Shown: positions 30,361 through 31,267 of the stretch, piece after piece
Numbering within the stretch: position 1 is the stretch's first letter
Layout: each line of letters opens with the position of its first letter
Origin: Parcubacteria group bacterium Gr01-1014_56
GTDB taxonomy: Bacteria; Patescibacteriota; Minisyncoccia; Phycocordibacterales; SBAW01
DNA length: 31,267 nucleotides
Direction: 5' to 3'
Assembly (NCBI GenBank): GCA_007375995.1
Contig: VMFK01000004.1
Span: forward strand, 1-31,267
Made by a program: the position numbers and the translations under genes
The notes under the pieces: model-generated
Told to the model about the DNA's origin: nothing
Seen by the model: only the letters and a program-made list of their open reading frames with translations
Databases searched by the model: none

Positions 30361-30366
30361 AATATA
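30361..30366 (-). promoter_or_regulatory. -10 box of frr-rseP
   Basis: Minus-strand TATATT, preceded by TGA (extended -10), ends 6 bases before the frr ATG. It lies in the 12-base gap between nth and frr. Confidence 0.55.
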
Positions 30367-31029
30367 TCAAACTCTGAATTTTTTTGCTGCAGGAGGGTAG
30401 ATTTTGATTAATGGGTCTTTGGTGGTGTCATATTTTCTCGCTGGGGCTAGGTAGCGGCCGTAGTGGATCACTCGATGAGTAAAACCAGACCACTCTTTTT
30501 TAGGTAGTAGCTCCATTAAGTCGCGCTCAATTTTAACTGGGTCTTTGTAGTCAGAGAGCTCAAATCGCTGCACAAAACGGATCACGTGCGTGTCGACAGT
30601 AATGCCTGCGGTAACCCCATATGCCTCTTTAAGCACTACTGTTGCGGTTTTGCGGGCAACGCCGGGCAGCGTTAAAATCTCTTCAATTGTTTTAGGGACT
30701 TTACCACCAAACTCTTTTTTGATCATCCTGGCTGAGGCAAGAATATTTTTTGCCTTATTGCGATAAAACCCAGAGGATTTAATGTCTTGTTCAAATTTGA
30801 GCGGATTAGCTTTTATATAATCGTCGAGTGTTTTGTATTTTTTAAAAAGCTTCTCTGTAATTTTGTTCACCATCTTGTCAGTACACTGGGCAGAGAGTTG
30901 CACTGCGACCAAAAGCCCAAGCGGGTTTTTAAACTCCAGTTCAATTGAAGCATGAGGAAATAGCTTCGCAAGTGCTCGGTCAAGCTTTTGTATCCGCACC
31001 TTCCGCTCTTTTAATTTCTTTGGGGTCAC
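30367..31029 (-). CDS. nth: Endonuclease III family DNA glycosylase lacking the Fe-S cluster cysteines
   Basis: This 220-residue base-excision enzyme should remove oxidised pyrimidines and nick abasic sites. The helix-hairpin-helix LPGVARKTATVV contains the catalytic Lys (K127), and VDTHVIRF the catalytic Asp (D146). In E. coli Nth the C-terminus then has four cysteines holding a [4Fe-4S] cluster. The equivalent stretch here, GRYLAPARKYDTTKDPLIKI, aligns without gaps but has none of them. The start is a GTG that overlaps the upstream stop by 4 bases (GTGA), so translation is coupled to the preceding gene. Catalytic residues are intact, so the enzyme is probably active. Confidence 0.92.
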   Translation of the reverse strand: MTPKKLKERKVRIQKLDRALAKLFPHASIELEFKNPLGLLVAVQLSAQCTDKMVNKITEKLFKKYKTLDDYIKANPLKFEQDIKSSGFYRNKAKNILASARMIKKEFGGKVPKTIEEILTLPGVARKTATVVLKEAYGVTAGITVDTHVIRFVQRFELSDYKDPVKIERDLMELLPKKEWSGFTHRVIHYGRYLAPARKYDTTKDPLIKIYPPAAKKFRV

Positions 31030-31267
31030 TTCAGTATCGGTAATGAAATCGAAAGGTGCTCGAGTAGCATTTTTAACGACGGTGAGCGGTCATTTGCGTA
31101 AGAGCGCACTTTTGCTATGTCTTCAAGCCCTTCTCTGATATCTTTTCTGCCCCTGCTTTCAGCGGGACTCGGCCTTTGGCCATCGAGCTGCGAGTACAGT
31201 GTCTCCTCGAGCGCGCCTAAAAAGGCGCGCACGCGCTCCCGTGCTCCCTCCTCCTCTTTAAGCAACG
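31026..31267 (-). CDS. C-terminal end of a probable DNA polymerase III delta' subunit (partial)
   Basis: Only the last 79 or so residues are in the window; the gene continues past the right edge. The fragment is helical and charged. It ends in SPSLKMLLEHLSISLPILK, which resembles the last helix of clamp-loader delta' and gamma/tau subunits (pattern N-x-S/P-x-L-x-L-E-x-L-x-L). That is weak evidence, so HolB is suggested rather than asserted. Its TGA stop overlaps the GTG start of nth by 4 bases, which places the two in one operon. Confidence 0.5.
   Translation of the reverse strand, partial: LLKEEEGARERVRAFLGALEETLYSQLDGQRPSPAESRGRKDIREGLEDIAKVRSYANDRSPSLKMLLEHLSISLPILK

Overview
This window looks like a chromosomal segment from a Patescibacteria (CPR) bacterium, most likely Parcubacteria. 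The assignment is an inference from gene content and style. Genes are densely packed and proteins are short for their families. Lysyl-tRNA synthetase is of the class I (archaeal-type) form and prolyl-tRNA synthetase lacks the bacterial editing insertion. Envelope genes are the simplified set usual in this group. Many housekeeping genes carry a -10 box only 6-9 bases before the start codon, so they look leaderless. TGA is used as a stop codon (for example at 9011-9013), which argues against the CPR lineages that recode TGA. Base composition looks close to 50% GC by eye.

Layout. 18-6174: S41 protease (ctp-like) divergent from a CorA-type transporter, then cysS, dnaB-recR, and ribosomal protein L21 on the opposite strand. 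6270-9402: small unknown genes alternating with rmuC and a GatB/YqeY-domain gene. 9420-13812, all minus strand: rarA, a C-terminally shortened metallo-beta-lactamase-fold gene, a winged-helix regulator with an operator on its own promoter, a large FAD-linked oxidoreductase, and 3-methyladenine DNA glycosylase. 13875-15654: three small unknown genes and tRNA-Glu(CTC). The tRNA 3' end is repeated 199 bp away, and a cluster of hairpins lies between the copies. 15753-20410: a division/cell-wall cluster read on the minus strand, mraZ-rsmH-ftsL-ftsI-type PBP-murF, with three MraZ-box repeats upstream of mraZ. 20555-22930: one small membrane protein, then lysS and greA. 22983-28115: a rod-shape cluster, proS-mreB-mreC-mreD-mrdA. 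28216-31267: one more small unknown gene, the site-2 protease rseP, ribosome recycling factor, endonuclease III without its iron-sulfur cysteines, and the end of a probable DNA polymerase III delta' gene.

Two styles of gene are mixed. Conserved genes mostly have a -10 box almost touching the start codon and no Shine-Dalgarno (SD) sequence. A second set of short, unrecognised genes (starting at 6270, 7149, 8801, 14420, 14639, 15654, 20555 and 28216) has real 5' leaders and SD sequences. Several of these have near-consensus -35/-10 promoters, and most have a strong intrinsic terminator. Several of their products are membrane-bound or secreted. This contrast, a repeated pentamer operator (three sites) and the tRNA-Glu hairpin cluster are the most unusual parts of the window. 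No CRISPR array, transposase, integrase or rRNA gene was seen. No stretch longer than about 300 bases lacks a gene; the largest gap, 14912-15183, holds the hairpin cluster.
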